Shown: positions 1-9,885, counted from the first letter of the stretch. The stretch: 64,000 nucleotides of DNA from Lutibacter sp. B1 (GCF_012524075.1 NZ_JAAZUI010000020.1:1-64000); one strand, 5' to 3'. Program-made: numbers and translations. Notes: generated by a model not told the origin, from the sequence alone.

Positions 1-360
1 TGACGTAACAAAAAGATTCCTTCATCTTTGTCTGCCTAAAAAGGCTTTATAAAGATTTATAATGACGGAAAGAAGTAGAAATCAAAAATCCGTCATTGCG
101 AGGAGAGAAGGACGAAGCAATCTGTAACAAATAATAGTGTCATATCGAGCGGAGTTGAGATAAAAAGGAAATAAAAGTTGTCATTCCTGCGTAGGCAGGA
201 ATCCAAATCTATAATTTATAGTAAAGCATGACGAAGCAATCTGTAACAAATAAACCATCATCCTGAATTTATTTAACTCCGTTGAATCGTTGATTTCAGG
301 ATATTATGAAAATAAGTATAAGACAAGATGCTGAAATAAATTCAGCATGACGTAATAGAA
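1..360. repeat. dispersed hairpin repeats, left of exporter gene
   Basis: No gene is visible here. The stretch is a mosaic of short repeats that recur after the next gene. A 40-bp block at 91-130 (begins CGTCATTGCGAGGAG) is found again exactly at 3111, 3306 and 3885. A hairpin with arms ATTCCTGC/GCAGGAAT lies at 183-202. A hairpin with arms ATGCTGAA/TTCAGCAT lies at 328-348. A copy of the CATCCTGAA...TTCAGGAT element, enlarged by an internal insertion, lies between the last two. All copies have the same orientation as those downstream. Confidence 0.9.
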
Positions 361-407
361 AAGCATCGTTAATTAAAGTTTTCTAATTCCAATAAAATAA
401 AAAAAAC

Positions 408-415
408 TATTTTTG
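408..415 (+). promoter_or_regulatory. -7 box TATTTTTG before exporter gene
   Basis: TATTTTTG matches the Bacteroidota -7 consensus TAnnTTTG and ends 18 bases before the ATG at 434. It overlaps the upstream in-frame TTG at 413, so translation more likely starts at 434. I see no convincing -33 TTG at the usual spacing. Confidence 0.5.
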
Positions 416-433
416 AACAAAATAAAAAATAAT

Positions 434-2854
434 ATGAAACAGTGGATAATGGCATTGTTACTAATGTTAGCTATTTTTAATATTCAAGAGGCAACAGCAC
501 AGGTAAGTGCAAGTCAAATGGCAGCTATTGATATAGATAGCATGTCAGATGAACAAATTTTAACTTATTGGAATAAAGCAAAAGCAGAAGGATACACATT
601 AGAACAGCTAGAAGTATTGGCTAAATCAAAAGGAATGTCAGCTGTTCAGTTTTCAAAATTAAAGAGTAGAATTAATAAACTAAAATATTCAGAATCTATT
701 TCTGAAAGTTCATCTTCTGAAAAGTCAAATGCAACAGAAATTTCTGATTTGGAAAAATTCGGACTAGAAGGGGGAATTATAGATGAAGAAATTGAGAAAA
801 ACCCTTTATTTGGTTACGATTTTTTTAGCAATCCAAATATTTCATTTACACCAAATTTAAATTTGGCAACACCGGCAACATACCAATTAGGTCCTGGAGA
901 TGAACTGTTAATTGATATATGGGGAGCTGCGGAGAATAATTATAGAAGACAAGTTGATAGAGAAGGAGCAATTCGTCTTGAAAATATCGGACCTATTTAT
1001 GTAAGTGGCTTGTCTATAGATAAAGCAAAAGAAAAAATAATAGCCTATTTAAAACGTATTTATAGCGGTATTGGTGCTTCAAGCTCAAGTTACAATAAAG
1101 TATATGCCGATGTTTCTTTGGTTGGAGTTAGAACAGTTCAGGTAAATATAATTGGAGAAGTTAAAGTGCCGGGAACATATTCTTTAAGTGCTCTTTCAAC
1201 AGTTTTAAATGCCTTATATGCTGCCGGAGGTCCAACTGAAAATGGAACATTTAGAAATATAAAAGTAGTTAGAGGTGGAGAAATATTTGGAATTTTTGAT
1301 ATTTATAATTATTTAATTGAAGGTTCAGAAGAAGGAAATGTAATGTTGCGTGATCAGGATATTATCATTGTACAACCGTACATAGGTATAGTTAAGGTTA
1401 GTGGTGAAGTAAAACGCCCCGGATTGTATGAAATAAAAAACGGAGAGACCATAAATAACCTTATTCATTACTTTAGTGGATTTACTTCTGATGCTTATAA
1501 AAACAGATTGGTTGTAGAAAGAGTAAATGGAGAACAAAAAGAAGTGAATGAAATTGATTTAAACCTTCAGAAAGATTTTATGTTGCGAGATGGTGATAGC
1601 ATAGCTGTTGGAGCAGTAATTGATCGTTACAAAAATAGGGTAAGTATTGAAGGTGCAGTTTATAGACCGGGAGATTATGAGCTAAGTAAAGGGCTTTTAT
1701 TGTCAGATTTGATTCAAAAAGCAGCCGGTGTTATGGACAATGCTTTTTTAGACAGAGGTATTATTTATAGAACTATTGACGATGTGAAGCAGGAAATTGT
1801 TTCGTTTTCGGTACAACAAGTATTAGATAAAAGCTTTGATATTGAGTTAAAAAGAGAAGATAAAGTACAAATTTTTGATAAATATAGTTTAAAAGAAAAA
1901 TATACGGTTTCTATAAATGGAGCTGTAAATAACCCTAAAACATTTCAATTCTATGAAAGGATGCGTGTTGAAGATTTAATTGCAATGGCAGGTGGATTTA
2001 AAGAAGGAGCTAATGTTGAAGTGATTGATATTTCAAGAAGAGTGGCAGATGGTACTTTTGAAAATATAAGTAAAAATATAAAATACATTAGTTCGAATAA
2101 TTTAAAGGTTAATTCAAAAGAGGTATATCTTGAACCTTTTGACAGAGTTTCAGTTCGTTATATAAAAGGATTTACAGCTCAAAAAAATGTAAGCATTACA
2201 GGTGAAGTTAATTACCCGGGAGATTACTCAATTACAAATAAAGATGAACGTATTTCTGATTTAATTGATAAAGCCGGAGGGCTATCACCTTATGCATATA
2301 TTAAAGGCGCAACATTAGTAAGAAAATTATCCGAATCTTCTGAAAAAGAACAGATAAAATTGTTAGAAACAATGATAGAACAAGATACAACTTTAGTTGA
2401 TATTGAAACAGATGTGAAAGAGTTTAAGATTGGGATTGATTTGGGAGAAATTTTAAGTTCAAAAGGTAAAAAATCTAAATACGATTTAATTTTGAATGAA
2501 GGAGATGTATTAATTGTACCTTCTGAAAAACAGACGGTAGAAGTTAGAGGTGAAATTTTAGCACCTTCATTGGTGAGATACGATAAATCAAATTCTTTTA
2601 AAGATTATATCAATAGTTCAGGAGGTTTTTCTCAAGAAGCTAAAAAGAGTAAAGGCTATGTAATTTATTCAAATGGAGATGTTAGAAGCACTAAAAACTT
2701 TCTCTTTTTTAAGTCTTATCCAAAAATAGAACCGGGAGCGTTAATTGTAATTCCTCAAAAAGCTGAAAGAACCAGAATGTCAATACAAGAAGTTTTAGGA
2801 ATCACCACAGGAATCACCACACTTGGTATTTTAATTGATAATTTAGTAAAATAA
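434..2854 (+). CDS. Wza-like polysaccharide export protein, six SLBB repeats
   Basis: Outer-membrane polysaccharide exporter of the Wza/Poly_export family, expected to form the periplasm-to-surface channel for the polymer made by the downstream genes. A signal peptide covers about residues 1-23 (MKQWIMALLLML..., cleavage near TAQ). A Poly_export domain starts near residue 150 at YQLGPGDELLIDIWG. It is followed by six SLBB-like units, each with a GEV.xPG.Y pattern and a GG, ending in a short hydrophobic C-terminus. At about 806 aa it is far larger than E. coli Wza because of the extra SLBB units, which is usual in Bacteroidota. I chose ATG 434 over the in-frame TTG 413 because the signal peptide starts here and a promoter box covers the TTG. 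No outer-membrane lipid-anchor Cys is seen. Hairpin repeats lie on both sides. Confidence 0.85.
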   Translation: MKQWIMALLLMLAIFNIQEATAQVSASQMAAIDIDSMSDEQILTYWNKAKAEGYTLEQLEVLAKSKGMSAVQFSKLKSRINKLKYSESISESSSSEKSNATEISDLEKFGLEGGIIDEEIEKNPLFGYDFFSNPNISFTPNLNLATPATYQLGPGDELLIDIWGAAENNYRRQVDREGAIRLENIGPIYVSGLSIDKAKEKIIAYLKRIYSGIGASSSSYNKVYADVSLVGVRTVQVNIIGEVKVPGTYSLSALSTVLNALYAAGGPTENGTFRNIKVVRGGEIFGIFDIYNYLIEGSEEGNVMLRDQDIIIVQPYIGIVKVSGEVKRPGLYEIKNGETINNLIHYFSGFTSDAYKNRLVVERVNGEQKEVNEIDLNLQKDFMLRDGDSIAVGAVIDRYKNRVSIEGAVYRPGDYELSKGLLLSDLIQKAAGVMDNAFLDRGIIYRTIDDVKQEIVSFSVQQVLDKSFDIELKREDKVQIFDKYSLKEKYTVSINGAVNNPKTFQFYERMRVEDLIAMAGGFKEGANVEVIDISRRVADGTFENISKNIKYISSNNLKVNSKEVYLEPFDRVSVRYIKGFTAQKNVSITGEVNYPGDYSITNKDERISDLIDKAGGLSPYAYIKGATLVRKLSESSEKEQIKLLETMIEQDTTLVDIETDVKEFKIGIDLGEILSSKGKKSKYDLILNEGDVLIVPSEKQTVEVRGEILAPSLVRYDKSNSFKDYINSSGGFSQEAKKSKGYVIYSNGDVRSTKNFLFFKSYPKIEPGALIVIPQKAERTRMSIQEVLGITTGITTLGILIDNLVK

Positions 2855-4412
2855 AATAGTGTCATTACGAGGAGTGAAACGATGAAGTAAAATATAACAA
2901 ATAATACTGTCATTCCTGCTCAGGCAGGAATCTAAACTCCGTCATTGCGAGGAGAAAAAGGACGAAGCAATCTGTAACAAAAGAAACGTCATCCTGAACA
3001 AGTTTCAGGATCTCATAAAAGCAAGTACAAAACAATAATAAGATGCTGAAACAAGTTTAGCATGACGAAAAAATAATACTGTCATTCCTGCGTAGGCAGG
3101 AATCTAAATCCGTCATTGCGAGGAGAGAAGGACGAAGCAATCTGTAACAAAAGAAACGTCATCCTGAACAAGTTTCAGGATCTCATAAAAGCAAGTACAA
3201 AATAATAATAAGATGCTGAAACAATACTTCGGCTCCGCTCAGTAACCGGTTCAGCATAACGAAAAAATAATACTGTCATTCCTGCGCAGGCAGGAATCTA
3301 AACACCGTCATTGCGAGGAGAGAAGGACGAAGCAATCTGTAACAAAAGAAACGTCATCCTGAATTTTAAACTGAACTGTATCGAAGTAAAGTAAAGGCAG
3401 GAATCTAAATAAACATAAAAACCGTCATCCTGAACAAGTTTCAGGATCACATAAAAGCAAGTACAAAACAATAATAAGATGCTGAAACAATACTTCAGCT
3501 CCGCTCAGTAACCGGTTCAGTATAACAAGCTGTTGAAATCAACAACTCAAAGGAGTTAAACAAGTTCAGCATAACGAAAAAATAATACTATCATTCCTGC
3601 GCAGTCAGGAATCTAAATCGGTCATTGCGAGGAGAGAAGGACGAAGCAATCTGTAACAAAAGAAACGTCATCCTGAATTTTAAACTGAACTGTATCGAAG
3701 TAAAGTAAAGGTGGGAATCTAAATAAACATAAAAACCTTCATCCTGAACAAGTTTCAGGATATCATGAAACAAGGACAAAACAATAATAAGATGCTGAAA
3801 CAATACTTCGGCTCCGCTCAGTAACCGGTTCAGCATAACGAAAAAATAATACTGTCATTCCTGCGCAAGCAGGAATCTAAACTCCGTCATTGCGAGGAGA
3901 GAAGGACGAAGCAATCTGTAACAAAAGAAACGTCATCCTGAATTTTAAACTGAACTGTATCGAAGTAAAGTAAAGGCAGGAATCTAAATAAACATAAAAA
4001 CCGTCATCCTGAACAAGTTTCAGGATCTCATGAAACAAGTACAAAATAATAATAAGATGCTGAAACAATACTTCGGCTCCGCTCAGTAACCGGTTCAGCA
4101 TGACGAAATAATAATACTATCATTCCTGCGCAGTCAGGAATCTAAATCGGTCATTGCGAGGAGAGAAGGACGAAGCAATCTGTAACAAAAGAAACGTCAT
4201 CCTGAATTTTAAACTGAACTGTATCGAAGTAAAGTAAAGGCAGGAATCTAAATAAACATAAAAACCGTCATCCTGAACAAGTTTCAGGATCACATAAAAG
4301 CAAGTACAAAACAATAATAAGATGCTGAAACAATACTTCGGCTCCGCTCAGTAACCGGTTCAGCATAACGAAAAAATAATACTGTCATTCCTGCGCAGGC
4401 AGGAATCTAAAC
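2855..4412. repeat. composite tandem array of hairpin repeats
   Basis: About 1.55 kb with no gene. Seven copies of the TCATTCCTGCGnAGGCAGGAAT hairpin module start at 2909, 3081, 3275, 3590, 3854, 4119 and 4384. The spacings are 172, 194, 315, 264, 265 and 265, so the last units form a regular 265-bp tandem repeat. Each unit holds up to four elements in fixed order: (A) the ATTCCTGC/GCAGGAAT hairpin, (B) the GTCATTGCGAGGAG...GAAGCAATCTG block, (C) ATCCTGAA...TTTCAGGAT, and (D) GATGCTGAA...TTCAGCAT, often with an insert containing CTTCGGCTCCGCTCAG. Units at 3590 and 4119 share private variants (cAGTCAGG, ATCGGTCATT) not found in 3275, 3854 or 4384, which points to duplication or conversion of blocks. 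The array separates the exporter gene from the Wzz-like gene. Confidence 0.93.
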
Positions 4413-4451
4413 AAATCCAAATCATATAAATTCCAGAATCACATAAAAAAT

Positions 4452-5570
4452 ATGACAAAAGATACTACAAAACTACCCGAACATCCAATAGAAGATGATG
4501 AAATAGACTTAATCGCACTGGCAAAAACTCTATGGAATGGTCGAAAAACTATAATTAAAACTACGTTGATTTTTATGGCAATAGGTCTGTTTATTGCTAT
4601 TTTTTCTCAAAAAGAATATACAGCATCTACTACTTTTGTGCCCCAAACTTCTAATAGTAAAGTAGGCGGTAGTTTAGGCGGTTTAGCAGCAATGGCTGGT
4701 ATTAATTTAGGAGGAATGAGTTCAGAATCTGGAATACCGCCGACATTATATCCACAAATAATCACTAGTATTCCGTTTCAAAAAGAATTACTGCAAAACC
4801 CTTTAACAATTGAAGGACAATCACAACCAGTAAGTTTTACCGAATATTATACAACTATTTATAGCCCCGGAATATTAGGGTATATAAAAAAATACACGAT
4901 TGGTTTACCGGGAATCCTTATCAAAGCCATACAAGGAAAGTCTACGAGTAACCAGAGACTAACAACCAACAACCAAATACTAACCATTAGTGAAGAAGAA
5001 AAAGAATTAATTGAGAGATTAAATAATCAAGTTTCTTTGTCAGTCAACGATAAAGAAGGTTATATCACTTTATCATCAAATATGCCGGAGGCTTTAAACG
5101 CTGCAGAATTAACAAAAAATGCGCAAGAATTATTACAACAGTATATTATAAATTTTAAAGTCCAAAAATCTGCTGAACAGTTAAAATTTATTCAAGAACG
5201 CTATACTGAAAAAGAAAAAGAGTTTAGAATTGCGCAACAGCAATTAGCGAGTTTCAATGATCGAAATCTATTTATGAATTCTGCATTGGCGCAAACAACA
5301 TTAACCAGATTACAATCTGAATATGATTTAGCATATAGTGTGTACTCAGAATTAGCCAAGCAAGTAGAAACCCAACAAATCCAAGTAAAAGAAGATACGC
5401 CTGTTTTTACAGTTGTAAAGCCCGTAGTGGTGCCTATTGAAAAATCAAAGCCTAAAAGATTTATGATTTTAGTTATTTTTGTTTTTGTAGGAGTTGTGGT
5501 CAGTATAACAGTAGTATTAGGAAGAAAGGTTTTGAGAGATTTAAAGAGGAGTTGGAATAAAGAAATATAA
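4452..5570 (+). CDS. Wzz-family chain-length determinant protein
   Basis: Polysaccharide co-polymerase of the Wzz family (inner membrane), expected to set the chain length made by the Wzy polymerase. It shows the classical plan: a cytoplasmic N-terminus, TM1 at about residues 36-53 (TTLIFMAIGLFIAIF), a long periplasmic part with a predicted coiled coil around 230-310, a Pro/Lys-rich motif (PIEKSKPKR) and TM2 at about 337-356, then a short basic tail. At 372 aa there is no C-terminal tyrosine-kinase domain, so it is not a Wzc. The central Gly-rich stretch (GGSLGGLAAMAGINLGG) is typical of the family in Bacteroidota. It is the first intact gene after the repeat array and is followed 13 bases later by the epimerase remnant. 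Confidence 0.88.
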   Translation: MTKDTTKLPEHPIEDDEIDLIALAKTLWNGRKTIIKTTLIFMAIGLFIAIFSQKEYTASTTFVPQTSNSKVGGSLGGLAAMAGINLGGMSSESGIPPTLYPQIITSIPFQKELLQNPLTIEGQSQPVSFTEYYTTIYSPGILGYIKKYTIGLPGILIKAIQGKSTSNQRLTTNNQILTISEEEKELIERLNNQVSLSVNDKEGYITLSSNMPEALNAAELTKNAQELLQQYIINFKVQKSAEQLKFIQERYTEKEKEFRIAQQQLASFNDRNLFMNSALAQTTLTRLQSEYDLAYSVYSELAKQVETQQIQVKEDTPVFTVVKPVVVPIEKSKPKRFMILVIFVFVGVVVSITVVLGRKVLRDLKRSWNKEI

Positions 5571-5583
5571 GTAGCAAAGATCA

Positions 5584-6589
5584 ATGAAAATATTAGTTAC
5601 AGATGCAGCCGGATTTATAGGTTTTCATTTAGGATAAGCTTTATCAAGCAGAGGATATAAGGTTGTAGGGATTGATAATATAAATTTAAAATACGAGAAA
5701 TTAAATGAATCAGGAATTTTAAGAAATTTAATTGATTCAAATGGGAGTTTGGTAAAAAGAAAGAAGTATCCTAACTATTCTTTTGCTAAAATAGATATTA
5801 TTGATTTTAAAAAATTAGAAATTATTTTTCAGCAAAAAAAATTACACATGTAATTAATTTGGTAACACAAGCTGGAGTTAGGTACTCCTTAGAAAACCCT
5901 AATGCATATATATAATATAGTTGGTTTTGTAAATGTATTAGAATGTTGTAGAGATAATAATATTCAACATTTAGAATGTGCTTCTAGTTCCTCAGTATAT
6001 GGTGCGAATTCAAAAATTCCATTTTCTGAAGAGGATAGAGTAGATAACCCTGTTAGTTTGTATGCAGCTACTAAAAAGAGTAATGAATTGATGGCATATA
6101 CCCTATAGTCATTTGTATAATTTATCAATAACTGGTCTTCGCTTTTTTACAGTATATAGATGGGGTAGGCCAGATATAGCACTGATGATTTTTGCAAATG
6201 CAATATTTAAAGGAGAGCCAATAAAAGTATTTAACAACGGAGATATGCAACGCGATTTCACTTATATAAATGATATTGTTGAAGGAGTTGTTCGCTGTAT
6301 AACTACGTTGCCAATAAAACAACCAAAGGCTAAAGTTTTTAATATAGGGAATTCTAAACCTGTTGATTTGATGGAATTTATTATAATAATGGAAACTTGT
6401 TTGGGTAAAAAAGCCACTAAAAATTTTTTACCGATGCAAGAAGGGGATGTAAAAATGACTTATGCCGATACTACTCATTTAAAACAAAGCATAAAATACA
6501 ATCCTTTAACACCACTAAAAAAAGGAATTATTGAATTTACAAACTGGTTTTATAATTATACTAAAATAATTAATGATACAGAGATTTAA
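5584..6589 (+). pseudogene. decayed NAD-dependent epimerase (UDP-glucuronate 4-epimerase type)
   Basis: The remains of an extended-SDR sugar-nucleotide epimerase are readable across several frames. It starts MKILVTDAAGFIGFHL, where the first Gly of the GxxGxxG NAD site is already Asp. It then meets TAA at 5635-5637. A frameshift occurs at the A8 run 5834-5841, a second near 5905-5915 and a third near 6098-6106. The pieces read GVRYSLENP, SSSSVYGANSKIPFSEED, LYAATKKSNELMAYT, YSHLYNLSITGLRFFTVY and RDFTYINDIVEGV, the signature of the UDP-GlcA/GalA 4-epimerase (CapI/LpsL) group. The TVYGPWGRPD motif has lost residues (TVYRWGRPD). Several independent lesions argue against sequencing error. The polymer made today probably does not rely on this enzyme. 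Confidence 0.9.
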
Positions 6590-7829
6590 AAGTATATTTA
6601 AAAAAAATAAAACGTTAATTCATAATTTTAGTTACTTGTCAATTTTACAAGTATTTAATTTGCTGCTACCCTTAATTACGTATCCTTATTTAATTAGGGT
6701 TCTAGGTGGTGATCGATATGGATTAGTAATATTTACTCAATCAGTAATAGGTTATTTAGTTATATTAGTAAGTTTTGGTTTCAATATATCGGCGACAAAG
6801 GAAATAAGTATTTACAGAGATAACAAAAATAAATTGGATGAAATAGTAAGTTCAACCTTATTAAGTAAATTTTTATTATTTATAATATCTTTTTTAATAT
6901 TGGGTATATTATTATATATACTTCCCCAAGCTAAAGATTATAAAACACTTTTTATATTGACTATGTGGATGTGTCTCTATGAAGCCATATTTCCTATGTG
7001 GTATTTTCAAGGGTTGGAAAAAATGAAATATATAACTTTTATTACCTTAATTAGCCGGTTAATTTTTCTAGGATTAATATTTGTTTTTATTCACCATCCA
7101 TCAGATTATTTATATATACCCATAATTAATGGGATAGGGGCTATTATAGCAGGAATAATATCATTGATAATTGTTTTTAAAATTGATAAAATTAATTTTA
7201 TCATTCCTAAATTAAGTACTTTTAAGAATAATTTAGAAGATTCTTATCCTCTATTTATTTCTAGAGTTTCTAGCATTAAAGATAATACTCCGATATTTTT
7301 AATAGGAATGTTTATGGGGAATCAAGCCGTGGCATATTATGATTTATCTTATAAAGTAATAAAAATAATTATTTCAATTTTTGATAATGTTACAAATGTA
7401 GTATTTCCTAAAATAGCGAATAGTAAAAACCATACGATGCTTAAAAAAATAGTAAAAGTTGAATTCTTATTGCTTATTTGTAGTTATTTATTAATTACAG
7501 CCTTAAGCAAATACATAATTCTATTTTTAGGAGGATCAAGTATGTTACCTGCACAACCTCTATTTTTTATAACAGGTGTTCTTTTATTAAGACCTTTAAG
7601 TTCTATTATAGGGTCTAGTGTATTGATAATAAACGGATTAACTAAGGAGTTTATGTTAAATTTAATATATTCTACCATTTTTTATTTTTTTATTACAATA
7701 GTACTTATTCCTCTTGGGTATATTAATATTTATACATTATCTTCTACTATTGTCTTAGCACAAATCTTTGAGTTTATTCACAGAATATATATTATTAAAA
7801 AAAATAACTTAATACATTGGGTAGTATGA
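6573..7829 (+). CDS. Wzx-type polysaccharide flippase
   Basis: Integral membrane protein of the polysaccharide transporter (PST/MATE-like) family, expected to flip undecaprenyl-linked repeat units across the inner membrane. The protein is strongly hydrophobic with about 12 membrane spans. The N-terminal stretch LLLPLITYPYLIRVLGGDRYGLVIF matches the RfbX/Wzx family start, as do the later Gly- and Arg-bearing loops. It has 418 aa, a usual length. The ATG lies inside the last codons of the epimerase pseudogene (17-base overlap). Its stop overlaps the start of the next glycosyltransferase (ATGA), so the two are translationally coupled. Base composition here is visibly more AT-rich than the housekeeping genes, as is common for O-antigen and capsule genes. 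Confidence 0.9.
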   Translation: MIQRFKSIFKKNKTLIHNFSYLSILQVFNLLLPLITYPYLIRVLGGDRYGLVIFTQSVIGYLVILVSFGFNISATKEISIYRDNKNKLDEIVSSTLLSKFLLFIISFLILGILLYILPQAKDYKTLFILTMWMCLYEAIFPMWYFQGLEKMKYITFITLISRLIFLGLIFVFIHHPSDYLYIPIINGIGAIIAGIISLIIVFKIDKINFIIPKLSTFKNNLEDSYPLFISRVSSIKDNTPIFLIGMFMGNQAVAYYDLSYKVIKIIISIFDNVTNVVFPKIANSKNHTMLKKIVKVEFLLLICSYLLITALSKYIILFLGGSSMLPAQPLFFITGVLLLRPLSSIIGSSVLIINGLTKEFMLNLIYSTIFYFFITIVLIPLGYINIYTLSSTIVLAQIFEFIHRIYIIKKNNLIHWVV

Positions 7830-8761
7830 GCGTGTTTCCTTTAGTAACAATTATGATTCCTACTTACAATCAGGAGCAATATATAGAAAAAACAATTCGT
7901 AGTGCTTTATATCAAGATTATAATAATTTAGAAATTATTGTTTCTGATGATTGTTCTAGTGATAATACTGAAAATATTATTAAAAAATTAGTTTCAGAGT
8001 TTCCTCAAATTAAATATTTTAGAAATTTTAACAATATAGGTAGAGTGAAAAATTATCGAAAACTACTCTATGAATATGCAACCGGCGAATATGTAGTGAA
8101 TTTGGATGGGGATGACTTTTTTATATATAAAAAATTTATTTCAGATTCAGTAATAAATATAAAAGAAGAAGAAATAAAAGGGAATAAAATTATGTTTTTA
8201 ATGGCATGTAAAAGATTTTTTTCTCCAGAAAAAGGATTTGAGCTAATTCATAAAATAGATAATCAAGAGCTTGTTATACCTGGAAAAGAATTTATTTTGG
8301 GTTTGTTTAGTAAGTATTATTTTTCACATTTAACCACTTTGTATAATAGAAAGGAAGCACTTAAAATAGATTTTTATCGAAGTAATATTATATCCAGTGA
8401 TTTAGAATGTATTGGAAGGTTAGCTATACAAGGGGATGTTATTTTGACTAAGAAAATTGTTGGACAATGGAATGGCACAGGTAATAATGAAAGTAAAGTA
8501 CCAGATGTTTCTAAGCAGATAGTAAATTGTAAGTGGATTGAAAGTGTCGCTAACGAATTAAGAGGTAAGGTTTCTTTATTTAAATATTATTACTGGAAAT
8601 TAAAAGCAAAAATATATTATTCATCATTTATTGCATCAGCTTTATTTAGAGAAAGAAAAATAACTAGTAAAGATTTAATTAAGATGAGCGAGAATAAAAT
8701 GGTTCTTCCATTCATTTTATTCATTTTGATTAGTCCATTAAAAAAAATATTAGTAAAATAA
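7826..8761 (+). CDS. family 2 glycosyltransferase
   Basis: GT-A fold glycosyltransferase of family GT2, expected to add one sugar to the lipid-linked repeat unit on the cytoplasmic face. The N-terminus LVTIMIPTYNQEQYIEKTIRS is the family signature. VSDDCSSDNTE gives the nucleotide-binding Asp pair and NLDGDDFF the DxD metal site near residue 92. The C-terminal third, with a hydrophobic end, is less conserved. About 311 aa. I chose ATG 7826, which overlaps the wzx stop (ATGA), over the TTG at 7817. The sugar donor and acceptor cannot be read from the sequence. Confidence 0.88.
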   Translation: MSVFPLVTIMIPTYNQEQYIEKTIRSALYQDYNNLEIIVSDDCSSDNTENIIKKLVSEFPQIKYFRNFNNIGRVKNYRKLLYEYATGEYVVNLDGDDFFIYKKFISDSVINIKEEEIKGNKIMFLMACKRFFSPEKGFELIHKIDNQELVIPGKEFILGLFSKYYFSHLTTLYNRKEALKIDFYRSNIISSDLECIGRLAIQGDVILTKKIVGQWNGTGNNESKVPDVSKQIVNCKWIESVANELRGKVSLFKYYYWKLKAKIYYSSFIASALFRERKITSKDLIKMSENKMVLPFILFILISPLKKILVK

Positions 8762-8763
8762 TT

Positions 8764-9864
8764 ATGGAAGAACCTAAGTCAATAGTATTTGTAATGCCTA
8801 ATTTAGGAGGAGGTGGAGCAGAGAGAGTAATATCTATATTACTAAATAATTTAGATAGAAAATTATTTAAACCAAAATTAATAATAATAAAAAAAGAAGG
8901 GGTAAATGTATATATTGATGATTTAAAAGAAGACATAGAAATAGTAAATTTAGGCATCAAGCATGGTTTGAAATTTTCTACTTTGACTTTTTTATCTAAA
9001 CTATTAGTTTATATAAAAAAAGACACGCCAGATATTTTATTTATGGGAGCAGGAACAATAAACGCTTTTATTTCTCCTTTTTTATTTTTGTTTCCAAAAG
9101 GGATTAAAAAAATCGCAAGAGAATCTAATTTACCATCACTATTTGAAAGGTTTAAGATTATAAAATATTTTTATAAAAAGTTTTATAATAATTATGATGC
9201 TATAATAGCACAATCAGATGATATGGTTAATGAACTTGTTACTAATTTTAATGTAGATAAGAATAAAATTAAAAAAATAAATAATCCTGTAGATAGTAAT
9301 TATATTTTTAATAAATTAAAAGAAAGTGATGATTTTAAGTTAGATGATAATAAGGTTAATTTGTTAGCAGCTGGAAGATTAACATACCAAAAAGGTTTTG
9401 ATTTATTGATAAATGAATTTTCAAAAATAACTAATAATAATTATTTTTTAATCATTTTAGGGGATGGTGAAGATAAAGAAATTTTAAAAAAGCAAGTAAA
9501 AAAATTAGAGTTAGAAGATAAGATTAAGTTTTTAGGGAATGTTAAAAATCCATATATCTATATGCAAAAGGCAGATTTATTTATTTTGAGTTCAAGATTT
9601 GAAGGTTTTCCAAATGTTTTATTAGAATCTTTAATATGTGGTTGCCCTATATTAGCTAATGACTGTCCAGGGGGAATTAGAGAAATAGTTGAAGAGGGCA
9701 TCAATGGATATATTTATTCTTATAATGAACAGAATTTTAAAAGTAAATTAGAAAAAATAAAAAATATGGATTTTGACAATAAGATTATAAGGCAAAATGC
9801 CCTTAAAAAATATGGTATAGAATCAATAATTCCAGTTTATTCTAAATTATTATTGGAAATATAA
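8764..9864 (+). CDS. family 4 glycosyltransferase
   Basis: GT-B fold retaining glycosyltransferase (GT4). The N-terminal domain opens with VFVMPNLGGGGAERVISILLNNL, the usual GT4 Gly-rich start. The C-terminal domain carries AAGRLTYQKGFDLLI and the nucleotide-sugar EX7E region SSRFEGFPNVLLESLICGCPI. 366 aa, a normal length. It starts 2 bases after the preceding GT2 gene, so they form one transcript. It probably adds one residue of the repeat unit; linkage and donor are unknown. Confidence 0.9.
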   Translation: MEEPKSIVFVMPNLGGGGAERVISILLNNLDRKLFKPKLIIIKKEGVNVYIDDLKEDIEIVNLGIKHGLKFSTLTFLSKLLVYIKKDTPDILFMGAGTINAFISPFLFLFPKGIKKIARESNLPSLFERFKIIKYFYKKFYNNYDAIIAQSDDMVNELVTNFNVDKNKIKKINNPVDSNYIFNKLKESDDFKLDDNKVNLLAAGRLTYQKGFDLLINEFSKITNNNYFLIILGDGEDKEILKKQVKKLELEDKIKFLGNVKNPYIYMQKADLFILSSRFEGFPNVLLESLICGCPILANDCPGGIREIVEEGINGYIYSYNEQNFKSKLEKIKNMDFDNKIIRQNALKKYGIESIIPVYSKLLLEI

Positions 9865-9885
9865 AACTTATATTTTAAAGAATTA

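Noticed and set aside
3591-4314. Three minus-strand open frames giving near-identical 64-81 aa peptides
   Set aside because: They translate the repeat units themselves; the identity of the peptides follows from the tandem repeat, and they have no start context or family match.
2855-4412. CRISPR-like regular array
   Set aside because: Units are 172-315 bases and contain several hairpins with no short constant repeat separated by unique spacers, and there are no cas genes nearby.
5201-5584. 127-codon minus-strand frame opposite the Wzz gene
   Set aside because: Complete overlap with a well-supported gene and no recognisable motif; a shadow frame.
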